This document shows positions 24,765 to 32,748 of a stretch of 64,000 nucleotides of DNA, in pieces. Each line of letters opens with the position of its first letter. The stretch's first letter is position 1. The stretch spans positions 3,048 through 67,047 of the forward strand of contig URPA01000006.1 in assembly GCA_900549545.1 (NCBI GenBank), in the 5' to 3' direction. Origin of the DNA: an uncultured Eubacteriales bacterium. GTDB taxonomy: Bacteria; Bacillota; Clostridia; Oscillospirales; Oscillospiraceae. Below the pieces are notes generated by a model that searched no databases, was not told the origin of the DNA, and saw only the letters and a list, made by a program, of their open reading frames with translations. Both the position numbers and the translations under genes were made by a program.

Positions 24765-26315
24765 TCAGACGGTGGTCTTCTTGGTGGCGAGGTCGACAAC
24801 CGCGTTGACAATGGCGACGATTGCGACCACAGCCGCGGCAGCAATGACGATTGCGGCGACGGTGGAGCCCGCGACGGCGGACATAACCGTACCGGCGACA
24901 GGAGTAAGAATAGCGGCGACGAGTGCGACCACAGCGGAGACAGCGGCGACTATACCGGCAACCTTGCTCGAGCCGATGAGGCCGATAGCACCGGCAACCA
25001 GAGCGATGACACTGGCGATGATGGCCATAACGGCGCCGACAGCGCGGAGGGTAAGCTCACGGGTGACGACAGTGCCGTTATCACCGGAGAACTCTCTGGC
25101 GGTGGCGACAACCGCAAGACCCTGATCAATGTCAAGGATGCCCTTGCTGTCAAGATACTTGAAGTCGGGGCCGAGCCTGTCGGCGATGCTCACAAGGTCG
25201 CCATAGGTCTCGCTGGCAAGGACGGTCTCAATACCGTCGATAACCTGAGCCTGACCGCTTTCGTACTCATCAAGCTTTGCTTTGCCGTCGGCAAGCTGCT
25301 TCTGAGCGTCATTGAGGGACTTCTGACCCTCGTTGATGGTCTTTTCAGCCTCCTCGAGCTTTTCCTTGCCCTCCATGAGCTGGCCTCTGCCGTTGAGCAG
25401 AGTCTCACGACCGGCATAGTAATCCTCGATGCCCTTGTTGTAGTCATCAAGACCGGCTTCGTACTGGGCTACACTTGCCTGACCTGCTTCATAGGAAGTC
25501 ACGGTGAGATAAGCGCCATAGCCCTGACCAAGGCTGGTAATGGACTCTGCCGCTCCGGGTAAAGCCAAGACAGCACCCTGATAATACTTAGCGGTAAGGG
25601 CCGTGACTTCGGCCTGCTGTTCCGCAGTCAGGGTTGAGGCGTCAGCAATGCCATGTGCAGTGCAGTAATCCTTAACGGCCTGATCCATAGCGGTGGTATA
25701 GAGTGCAGCCTTTTTCTCTCCAGGGATATTTGCGTCATAGGCCTTGAAAGCAGCGGCACTGATAACATCCTTTTCCTGGGAGCCCTGTGCGTAGACATTA
25801 ACAGCGTCATATGCGTTTTTTATTGCTGTGGGGTTGGCATCGTAAGCTGCTTTTGCGGTCTTATATGCCGCCTGAGTTTCAGGTGCAGCGAGCTGAGCCT
25901 TACCGGCGAGGTAAGCCTGCTTGTTATCCTCAAGAGTTTTGCGGGCCTGACTGAGCTTATACTCGGCATCCTCAAGCTTGGCCAAACCGGCGTTATACTC
26001 TTTCTCTTTTTCTTCAAGAGTCTTCTGGCCCTCTTCATACTCTTTCTTGCCGTCTTCAAGAGTTTTCTGGCCATCATCATAATCCTTAGAGCCCTGCTCA
26101 TATGCGGCAAGACCGTCGATGTAGGCCTGCTTATTTTCGGCAAGGGTATTAAGCCCATCCTCGAGAGTGTTGAGGTCCGCGGTGGATACCTCGCTCTTAT
26201 TCTCCCAGTAATCCTTGCACTCGAGCGTATCGGCCAGACCAATGCCGCCGCCTACAAGGCCGAATATGGAAGCAAGAATAAGAATGACGCTAAGAATCTT
26301 AACAGAACTTTTCAT
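24765..26315 (-). CDS. membrane protein with Leu-x-x-Gly heptad repeats
   Basis: 516-aa protein of unknown function. An N-terminal membrane segment (about 7-28) is followed by two long helical stretches (about 50-130 and 285-375). Both are built of 7-residue repeats with Leu or Tyr and Gly in fixed places (LEDG, YIDG, YEQG, YDDG; then YAGR, LLNG, LMEG, INEG). Repeats of this x-x-x-Leu-x-x-Gly type occur in YhgE/Pip and some MmpL-like membrane proteins of Bacillota. The C-terminal about 100 residues form three Ala/Val-rich membrane helices. The middle part would be outside the cell. GGGAGG precedes the ATG; it is monocistronic. Confidence 0.75.
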   Translation of the reverse strand: MKSSVKILSVILILASIFGLVGGGIGLADTLECKDYWENKSEVSTADLNTLEDGLNTLAENKQAYIDGLAAYEQGSKDYDDGQKTLEDGKKEYEEGQKTLEEKEKEYNAGLAKLEDAEYKLSQARKTLEDNKQAYLAGKAQLAAPETQAAYKTAKAAYDANPTAIKNAYDAVNVYAQGSQEKDVISAAAFKAYDANIPGEKKAALYTTAMDQAVKDYCTAHGIADASTLTAEQQAEVTALTAKYYQGAVLALPGAAESITSLGQGYGAYLTVTSYEAGQASVAQYEAGLDDYNKGIEDYYAGRETLLNGRGQLMEGKEKLEEAEKTINEGQKSLNDAQKQLADGKAKLDEYESGQAQVIDGIETVLASETYGDLVSIADRLGPDFKYLDSKGILDIDQGLAVVATAREFSGDNGTVVTRELTLRAVGAVMAIIASVIALVAGAIGLIGSSKVAGIVAAVSAVVALVAAILTPVAGTVMSAVAGSTVAAIVIAAAAVVAIVAIVNAVVDLATKKTTV

Positions 26316-26519
26316 GCTTTTCCTCCCATAAAATCATTTATGTAGTTTTTAACATAGTCTGTGCTTATGATACATCAAACCGCCCTAAAAAACAAGGGAT
26401 TTTTTCACTATATGTGTATATTTCTTACACTTATTTAAAAATGTATAGTTACTGGCGGATAATTACGGTCTCATGTATTTAAGCGATAATTAAATGCGGG
26501 GCAAAGCACGCCTTTATAC

Positions 26520-26548
26520 TTGAAAAACAGAGCCGGGAATGATATAGT
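26520..26548 (+). promoter_or_regulatory. pepV promoter
   Basis: TTGAAA (26520-26525), 17 nt, TATAGT (26543-26548), 44 nt upstream of the start codon. The rest of 26316-26519 is AT-rich with no other recognised element. Confidence 0.65.
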
Positions 26549-26592
26549 CGCATAGATAAGACATTTTATGCTGCTCTGAGGAGGAAATAATT

Positions 26593-27972
26593 ATGAATGA
26601 TGAGCTTCGCCGGGATATTGACAGCTTTGCTGAGCAAAACCGGGAGAACATAATAAGGGATATCTCCCGCCTTGTGGCGGTTAACAGCGTCGAAGGGGAG
26701 AGCGCGGAAGACGCACCCTATGGTGCAGGCCCCGCCGAGGCTTTGAAGGTGGCTTTTGATATTGCCCGTGAGCTCGGCCTTGAGACTGAGAGCTATGACG
26801 GGAAAATGGGCTGCGCCATGACCGGGGCAGGGGATAGATACCTTGCGACTATCACCCATCTGGACATTGTCCCTGCCGGGGATGGCTGGTCCGGTGACCC
26901 CCTCACGCTCAGACAGCGTGAGGGATATATGATTGGCCGCGGCGTCATGGACGATAAGGGCCCGTCGGTTCTCTGCCTGTACGCGCTTAAATACCTCAAG
27001 GACAGGGGCCTTGAGCTTCGCTACCCGGTGCGCGCGCTGCTGGGCCTTTCTGAGGAGACGGGGATGGACGATGTTGTGTATTATCTCGACAACTACCCCG
27101 CGCCGCTCTTCTGCTTCAGCCCGGACGCGAACTTCCCCCTCTGCAACGGGGAAAAGGGCGGCTTCCACGGCAGGATCGTTTCCAAAATCGCCCTTGATAA
27201 TATTGTTGACATCCATGGCGGGATTGCCGGCAACGTCATCCCCGACAAGGCGAGCGCCACCGTCAAGGCCCAGAGCCTGCGCTCCACAGAGCGCGTTGAG
27301 GCCGTGGAGAAGGAGCCCGGTGTGTGGGAGCTTCATGCCCGCGGCATCGGTGGGCACGCCTCCCAGCCGGAGGGGACGATAAACGCCATTGGTCTGCTGG
27401 TGGACTATATGCTCGAAAACAAGCTCCTCCGCGGCGAGGAGAAGGCGCTGTTTGAGTTCTTCGCCAAAATGCACAGAGCGTCCGACGGCTCTCTGCTCGG
27501 CATAGACGCGCGCGATGAAGCCTTCGGGGCGCTGACCGTCATCGGCGGCGTTATCGGCATCGAGAACGGGCGCATCTTCCAGACTGTTGACAGCCGTTAC
27601 CCCACCAGCACCGACGGAAAGACCATTGCCGCGAAGCTTCTGGCGCAGGCGGGCGGACTTGCGGAGGTCATCACCGACAGCGACTCCGTACCCTTCTACA
27701 TGAGCCTTGATAACCCGGCGGTGCAGGTGTGCATCAACGCCTATAATACCATAACCGGCGAGAACGCCGAGCCCTATACCATCGGCGGCGGCACCTATGC
27801 AAGGCAGTTTCCAAACGCTGTCTCCTTCGGCCCCGAGCACCCGGAGCGCCCCGCGCCGGATTTCGCAGGGCCCATCCATGGCGCGGACGAGGCGGCAAGC
27901 ATCGAATATTTCATGGAGGCGCTCAAGGTCTATATCCTTGCGCTTATCGAGCTTGAAAAGCTGGAGTTCTGA
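26593..27972 (+). CDS. dipeptidase PepV-like, M20 metallopeptidase
   Basis: 459-aa zinc peptidase of the M20A PepV/Sapep group, which cleaves dipeptides in the cytosol. The first metal site is TITHLDIVPAGDGW, followed by GRGVMDDKGPSVLCLYALKYL and the catalytic glutamate segment LGLSEETGMDD. A lid domain is inserted in the middle (about 190-380), and the late metal ligand lies in GPIHGADEAASIE. GAGGAGG precedes the ATG. Monocistronic with its own promoter. A second M20 peptidase, PepT, is at 55.8 kb. Confidence 0.9.
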   Translation: MNDELRRDIDSFAEQNRENIIRDISRLVAVNSVEGESAEDAPYGAGPAEALKVAFDIARELGLETESYDGKMGCAMTGAGDRYLATITHLDIVPAGDGWSGDPLTLRQREGYMIGRGVMDDKGPSVLCLYALKYLKDRGLELRYPVRALLGLSEETGMDDVVYYLDNYPAPLFCFSPDANFPLCNGEKGGFHGRIVSKIALDNIVDIHGGIAGNVIPDKASATVKAQSLRSTERVEAVEKEPGVWELHARGIGGHASQPEGTINAIGLLVDYMLENKLLRGEEKALFEFFAKMHRASDGSLLGIDARDEAFGALTVIGGVIGIENGRIFQTVDSRYPTSTDGKTIAAKLLAQAGGLAEVITDSDSVPFYMSLDNPAVQVCINAYNTITGENAEPYTIGGGTYARQFPNAVSFGPEHPERPAPDFAGPIHGADEAASIEYFMEALKVYILALIELEKLEF

Positions 27973-27988
27973 TTTTTTCCTGAAACAC

Positions 27989-28019
27989 AGACCTCTGCCC
28001 GCAAAAACGGCGGAGGTCT
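27989..28019 (+). terminator. probable pepV terminator
   Basis: AGACCTC (27989-27995) pairs with GAGGTCT (28013-28019) around an inner CCG/CGG pairing; the following T tract is short, so confidence is moderate. Confidence 0.55.
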
Positions 28020-28120
28020 TGTCAATTATAATGTCTGTTTTTACATTTTTTTAACCTTTGTGTTTCAAGGGGAAGTATAATAGCACATAGAAGTTGACAA
28101 TACAAAGGAGAGCGTTTGAT

Positions 28121-28804
28121 ATGAGTAAGCGTGCGCTGATAGTTGAGGACGATGCAAATATAGCGGAGCTGCTGCGCCTGTATCTGGGTAAGGACGGGTT
28201 TGAGGTCATGATAGCGGCGGACGGCGGGAAGGCGGAGTCGATGTTTGACCTGTTTGCCCCGGATGTTGTGCTGCTGGATATCATGCTGCCCGTGAAGGAC
28301 GGCTGGCAGGTCTGCCGCGATATCCGCAAAAAATCCTCCGTGCCTATAATAATGCTCACCGCAAAGGGTGAAACTAATGATAAGGTCAGCGGCCTTGAGA
28401 TGGGGGCGGACGATTATGTGACAAAGCCCTTTGAGGTCAAGGAGCTGCTGGCCCGTGTCCACGCGGTCATGCGCCGCACGGATGCTGACGCTCCGGTGGA
28501 GAAGAAGCTGGTCTTTGACAAGATGACCATCAATCTTGATTCCTATGAGCTTATTGTAAACGGCAAGAAGGTGGACACTCCGCCGAAGGAGATGGAGCTT
28601 CTTTATCATCTTGCCTCCTCGCCCAACCGGGTGTTTACCAGAAATCAGCTTCTGGACGAGGTCTGGGGCTTTGATTATTTTGGCGATTCGAGGACGGTCG
28701 ATGTCCACGTCAAGCGCTTGAGAGAGAAGCTCGAGGGAGTGTCGGATAAATGGAGCCTCAAAACCGTGTGGGGCGTGGGCTATAAGTTTGAGCTTTTGAG
28801 TTAA
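28121..28804 (+). CDS. OmpR/PhoP-type response regulator, linked to HtrA
   Basis: 227-aa regulator: receiver domain (1-120) with phosphoacceptor Asp53 in VVLLDIMLP, Lys in TKPFEVKELLARV, and a winged-helix DNA-binding domain (about 130-225, RVFTRNQLLDEVWGFDYFGDSRTVDVHVKRLREKL). The ATG at 28121 follows AAAGGAGAGC; the longer frame starting upstream has no ribosome binding site. It is followed by its sensor kinase after 6 nt and then by an HtrA protease, the gene order of envelope-stress systems such as CssRS or CiaRH with HtrA. Confidence 0.92.
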   Translation: MSKRALIVEDDANIAELLRLYLGKDGFEVMIAADGGKAESMFDLFAPDVVLLDIMLPVKDGWQVCRDIRKKSSVPIIMLTAKGETNDKVSGLEMGADDYVTKPFEVKELLARVHAVMRRTDADAPVEKKLVFDKMTINLDSYELIVNGKKVDTPPKEMELLYHLASSPNRVFTRNQLLDEVWGFDYFGDSRTVDVHVKRLREKLEGVSDKWSLKTVWGVGYKFELLS

Positions 28805-28810
28805 GAGAAG

Positions 28811-30253
28811 ATGAAGAGCATTTATTGGCGCAATTTCAGCGCCACAACGCTGATGGTTTTCATCTGCTTTTTAGTCATCACCATTTCCTTCACGGGGATT
28901 GGCCGCAACTACCTCATGGATGAATACCGCCAGCAGATGAACGCCGCGGCGGAGGAGGTGGCGCACACGGCGTCGGCTTTTTCCGGCAGCGAGGATTCGC
29001 TTTCCAGCTGGCCGCTTGCAATGTCGTTAAGCTCCATTGCCGCCTCCACGGGCAATCAGGTCTTTGTCGCCGACAGCAGCGGGCACATTGTCTCCTGCTC
29101 AGACAAGGCCCCGGTGTGCGAGCATATCGGCGCGATGATACCGCGCGAGTTTCTTGAGCATCTTGAGCAAAACGGAAGCTATAACTGCAAGAGCGACGTT
29201 GGCGGGCTTTTCAAGTCTGACCGCTATGTCACCGCGCGGCTTATCAGTTCTCCCGGTGACGGGGAGAGCATAGGCTATGTGCTGGTATGCAAGAGCATTG
29301 ATAACATTCTGGGCGTGTGGTCGGCTTTCCTTGTCATTGCGATGATAATAACCACCGGCGTGTTCATTGCCGCCATGGCCATGACTCTGGTATATTCAAA
29401 GCGCATGGCAAGGCCGCTGGACGAGATAGCCTCCGCCTCGCGCAAGTTTGCGAGGGGGGATTTCTCCGTCCGCGTCCGCCAGCAGGATGACCCGACCGAC
29501 GAGATGGGCGCGCTTATCGATTCCTTTAACAAAATGGCGGATTCTCTTGAGAAGGCCGAGAACCGGCGCAGCGAGTTTATTGCCAACATCTCTCATGAGC
29601 TGCGCACACCCATGACCACGATCGCGGGCTTTGCCGATGGGATTCTGGATGGCACCATTCCCAAGGAGGACGAGGAGAAATACCTCGTTTCGATTAGGGA
29701 CGAGACGCGCCGCCTTTCAAGGCTTGTGCGCAATATGCTCAGCGTGTCGCAGACAAAATCCTCCGCCGCTGACCCCAACCGCCGCACGGTGTTTGATTTG
29801 ACGGAGCTTATTTTGCAGACGCTTCTGAGCTTTGAGAGCAGGGCCACGGCGAAAAATCTTGACGTTGACCCGCAGCTTCCCGAGAACCACATCATGGTCA
29901 AGGCCGACAGGGACGCGATTACCCAGGTTATATATAACCTCCTTGATAATGCCGTGAAGTTTGCAACACCCGGAAGCTGCCTTATCCTGCGCCTTTATAA
30001 GGACAGCGGCAAGGCCTATGTCTCCATCAAGGACTTTGGCGAGACCATTCCGCCGGATGATCTGCCCTTTATCTTTGACCGTTTCCACAAGTCCGACCGC
30101 TCGCGCAGCATGGATAAGGACGGCGTAGGCCTCGGCCTGTATCTTGTAAAGACCATCATCAACAGCCATGATGAGGACATCGCCGTGCGCAGCGAAAACG
30201 GCATGACCGAGTTCGTGTTCACATTGGCTCTGGCGGAGAAACAGAAACAGTAA
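28811..30253 (+). CDS. sensor histidine kinase, linked to HtrA
   Basis: 480-aa membrane kinase. Two membrane spans (about 8-30 and 172-198) enclose an extracytoplasmic domain of about 140 residues. A HAMP linker (about 200-255) follows, then the HisKA domain with His262 in ISHELRTPMTTIAGF. The HATPase domain shows the N box NLLDNAVKF and the G2 box GVGLGLYLVKTI. It would sense an envelope signal and phosphorylate the regulator encoded just upstream. The start codon follows AGAGAAG. Confidence 0.92.
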   Translation: MKSIYWRNFSATTLMVFICFLVITISFTGIGRNYLMDEYRQQMNAAAEEVAHTASAFSGSEDSLSSWPLAMSLSSIAASTGNQVFVADSSGHIVSCSDKAPVCEHIGAMIPREFLEHLEQNGSYNCKSDVGGLFKSDRYVTARLISSPGDGESIGYVLVCKSIDNILGVWSAFLVIAMIITTGVFIAAMAMTLVYSKRMARPLDEIASASRKFARGDFSVRVRQQDDPTDEMGALIDSFNKMADSLEKAENRRSEFIANISHELRTPMTTIAGFADGILDGTIPKEDEEKYLVSIRDETRRLSRLVRNMLSVSQTKSSAADPNRRTVFDLTELILQTLLSFESRATAKNLDVDPQLPENHIMVKADRDAITQVIYNLLDNAVKFATPGSCLILRLYKDSGKAYVSIKDFGETIPPDDLPFIFDRFHKSDRSRSMDKDGVGLGLYLVKTIINSHDEDIAVRSENGMTEFVFTLALAEKQKQ

Positions 30254-30292
30254 TTTCTTGCCGGTGTTTTCACCGGTTAATGAGGATAGATT

Positions 30293-31582
30293 ATGAGCGA
30301 TAACGATTTTTCACAGGAGCAGAGCTGGTATAACACCGAGACATATCAGCCCGGGGAGCTGCCCGCCGCTCCGGTACAGGCGGCGAAAAAGCCCAAAAAC
30401 AAAAAGAAGCGCAATTACCGCATTATAGGCGCCGTCTGCGCGCTGCTGGTGCTGATTGTGGCGACGTCTCTTGCCTTTGGCGGCGACAGGGAGGGCATTG
30501 TCATCAGCGACAGCCCCGCCCGCAGCGCTGACGATTTTTCCGATGATTTCAAAGACTTTTTTGATAATTACTACACCGGCGTTGACCTTCAGCGCACGGA
30601 TATAAATATCCCCCGCGCGGCGCTTCCAAATTATGAAATGGAGCTTCAGCCCCACACAGGTGAGGAGCTGAGCCTCAAGGAGCTCTATGAGCGTTGCGCC
30701 CCCTCGGTTGTAGCTATTTCCGGCTACAAGGACGGGCAGAACGGCTATAACTGGGGCACGGGAGTTATTCTCTCTGAGGACGGCCTGATTTTAACAAACA
30801 CCCATGTTATCGACGGCTGCGACAGCGCGAAGGTCACTCTCAGCGACGACCGGGAGCTTGAGGCAAAGCTCGTCGGCGCGGATGGGATAAGCGACCTTGC
30901 GGTGCTCAAAATCGAGGCCGAGGGCCTGACGCCCGCCGAGTTTGGCGAGAGCGGGAGCTTGCAGGTGGGGGAGAGCGTCGCTGCCATCGGCAATCCTCTC
31001 GGGGAGACCTTCCGCAGCACTTTGACTGACGGTATAATCTCCGCCATTGAGCGCGGCATCAGCTATCAGGGCCACAGCATGACCCTTTTGCAGACCAACA
31101 CCGCCATAAATGAGGGCAACTCCGGCGGCGCTCTGTTTAATATGTACGGGCAGGTTATCGGCATCACCAATATGAAAATGATGTCAAGCTACTCGAGCAT
31201 TGAAGGCATCGGCTTTGCAATCCCCTCCAGCACCGTGCGCAATGTGGTCAATGCCATCGCCAAGGATGGTGAGGTCAGCGGCAGGACATCCATTGGCATC
31301 ACCGTGGGCGCAGTCCCGCCCGAGGCGGCGGAGCACTATGAGCTGCCCGAGGGGCTGTACGTCTCTGACGTTGTTGAGGGCTCTGACGCCGAGAAGCAGG
31401 GGATACAGGTTGGCGATATCATCACCGCCGTGAACGATACCCCCGTGCGTGTAACGACTGATATAAGCGCGATTAAGGACGAATTGCAGGTGGGCGACAG
31501 CATGAAGTTCACCGTCTGGCGCAACGGCGAGACATTGGAATTTAACGTAAAGCTCATGGACACGAATGATATATACGGATAA
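30293..31582 (+). CDS. HtrA/DegP-type serine protease with PDZ domain
   Basis: 429-aa membrane-anchored protease for misfolded envelope proteins. A cytosolic N-terminus (1-40), one membrane segment (about 43-63) and a linker precede the trypsin-like domain. The triad residues are visible: His171 in NTHVID, Asp201 in SDLAVLKI, Ser277 in GNSGGALFN. One PDZ domain occupies about 335-425 (GLYVSDVVEGSDAEKQGIQVGDIITAVND). GAGG precedes the ATG. Third gene after the regulator and kinase, with a terminator at its stop. Confidence 0.93.
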   Translation: MSDNDFSQEQSWYNTETYQPGELPAAPVQAAKKPKNKKKRNYRIIGAVCALLVLIVATSLAFGGDREGIVISDSPARSADDFSDDFKDFFDNYYTGVDLQRTDINIPRAALPNYEMELQPHTGEELSLKELYERCAPSVVAISGYKDGQNGYNWGTGVILSEDGLILTNTHVIDGCDSAKVTLSDDRELEAKLVGADGISDLAVLKIEAEGLTPAEFGESGSLQVGESVAAIGNPLGETFRSTLTDGIISAIERGISYQGHSMTLLQTNTAINEGNSGGALFNMYGQVIGITNMKMMSSYSSIEGIGFAIPSSTVRNVVNAIAKDGEVSGRTSIGITVGAVPPEAAEHYELPEGLYVSDVVEGSDAEKQGIQVGDIITAVNDTPVRVTTDISAIKDELQVGDSMKFTVWRNGETLEFNVKLMDTNDIYG

Positions 31583-31583
31583 A

Positions 31584-31617
31584 AAATAAGCTCTGTGCGA
31601 AAGCACAGAGCTTATTT
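31584..31617 (+). terminator. htrA terminator (copy 1)
   Basis: 15-bp perfect stem 31584-31598/31603-31617 with a GAAA loop. An almost identical hairpin lies at 31826-31858. Confidence 0.85.
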
Positions 31618-31829
31618 GAGACTGTCAAAAAACCTATGTCAAAATGTTAAGATAAAGAAGTAGCGGGGGTGCTCGAGGGGGCAAGGCCCGCCTCGTATAC
31701 AATAATCCGCCGCCGAAAAGACCGTATTTACGGGATTTTCGGGCGAAGCAGCGTTTTGAACTAATTCAGAACGCTCGGCGGTTGAAGCGGTCAAAAAAGT
31801 CCCCGCAGGACTTTTTGACAAGCTGAAAT
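31614..31829. mobile_element. MITE-like element with imperfect terminal inverted repeats
   Basis: The left end (31614-31635, containing CTGTCAAAAAACCT) is matched in inverted orientation by the right end (31807-31829, containing AGGACTTTTTGACA), about 17 of 22 positions agreeing by eye. The 216-bp body has no credible coding capacity and contains a strong internal hairpin near the right end (AAAAAGTCC/GGACTTTTT). It lies between two copies of one terminator hairpin. Short non-autonomous elements of this form depend on a transposase encoded elsewhere; none is visible here. Confidence 0.5.
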
Positions 31830-31858
31830 AAGCTCTGTGCGAAGCACAGAGCTTATTT
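31826..31858 (-). terminator. terminator of the EamA gene (copy 2)
   Basis: 15-bp stem 31826-31840/31844-31858 with a 3-nt loop. The stem arms are identical to the htrA terminator at 31584-31617; the copies differ only by one base in the loop and in the flanks. Confidence 0.75.
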
Positions 31859-31862
31859 TATG

Positions 31863-32744
31863 TCATGCTTTTTTCTTCTTCAAAAAGCTGCCGCCGGTTT
31901 CGGAGATGAGCACCGAGACAAAAATGAGCGCGAAGCCGAGCACCAGCTTGAAGGTCATCCGCTCATGGTAGAAGACGATGGAAATGAGCGTTCCGAAGAC
32001 GGACTCGAGCGTCATTATAACAGCGGTGGTGGAGGAGGGGGTATACTTCATGCCCCAGGCCTGGAGGAAGAAGCAGACAGCCGTACACATTATGCTGAGG
32101 TATGCGATGCTCATCCACGCGCTGCCGGGGAGGTTCTGGGGCGGCTGCTCGAAAATGAGCGCGCCGACCCAGCAGGCAAGCGCTGCCGCCGCGAACTGCA
32201 CGGTTGAGATGGAAAGCGCGTCGCACTTGCCGGCGTACTGCTCCATCATGATGATCTGCAAGCCGTAAAACACACCGCAGCAGAGCGTCAGCACATCGCC
32301 GACGTTCATGCCGCCGCTGACATCGCCAAGAGAGACAAAGCCGATGCCTGTTATGCACAGCAGCGCCGCGATGATATTCGCCCCCGTCGGCTTGCGCTTA
32401 TATATTCCCCAGGCCATGAAGGGCACAAGGACGCAGTAGGTCGCGGTCAAAAAGGCGTTTTTGCCGGGCGTGGTGTACTTAAGCCCGTAGGTCTGCACAA
32501 TGTACGCCACCGCGAGGCAGAGCCCCATCAGAACGCTGCCGCGAAAAACCTGCTTGTCCATTTTGAAGAGCTTCCGGTTTGCCGCAAGCCCCAGCAGCAG
32601 GGCAGATACCGTGAAGCGTATCGCCATTATCCAGAATGTGCCGATATTGTCAAGGGTGTTTTTGAGGATGACAAAAGAGGTGCCCCAAATCAGGGTCGTC
32701 CCGAAAATCGCGACCCTGCCCCAAAATGCTTTTTTGTTTGCCAT
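31863..32744 (-). CDS. EamA-family (DMT) transporter
   Basis: 293-aa membrane protein with ten hydrophobic segments formed by two EamA repeats. FGTTLIWGTSFVILKNTL lies in the first repeat and ALACWVGALIFEQPP with YTPSSTTAVIMTLESVFGTLISIVFYHERM in the second. Family members export amino acids, metabolites or drugs; the substrate here is unknown. The C-terminus is Lys-rich (KKKKA). It starts 4 nt after the pcrA stop, with AAGGAA as ribosome binding site, so it is probably co-transcribed with the helicase although the functions look unrelated. Confidence 0.88.
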   Translation of the reverse strand: MANKKAFWGRVAIFGTTLIWGTSFVILKNTLDNIGTFWIMAIRFTVSALLLGLAANRKLFKMDKQVFRGSVLMGLCLAVAYIVQTYGLKYTTPGKNAFLTATYCVLVPFMAWGIYKRKPTGANIIAALLCITGIGFVSLGDVSGGMNVGDVLTLCCGVFYGLQIIMMEQYAGKCDALSISTVQFAAAALACWVGALIFEQPPQNLPGSAWMSIAYLSIMCTAVCFFLQAWGMKYTPSSTTAVIMTLESVFGTLISIVFYHERMTFKLVLGFALIFVSVLISETGGSFLKKKKA

Positions 32745-32748
32745 AGAT

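Noticed and set aside
30261..30276. CCGGTG-TTTT-CACCGG as a terminator between the kinase and htrA
   Set aside because: Only 6 bp with no T tract, and it lies within a tightly spaced operon just before the htrA ribosome binding site.
31639..31821. 60-codon minus-strand frame inside the MITE-like element
   Set aside because: No ribosome binding site, and it crosses the element's terminal hairpin. I recall similar spurious frames in repeated intergenic DNA of Clostridia but cannot verify this here.
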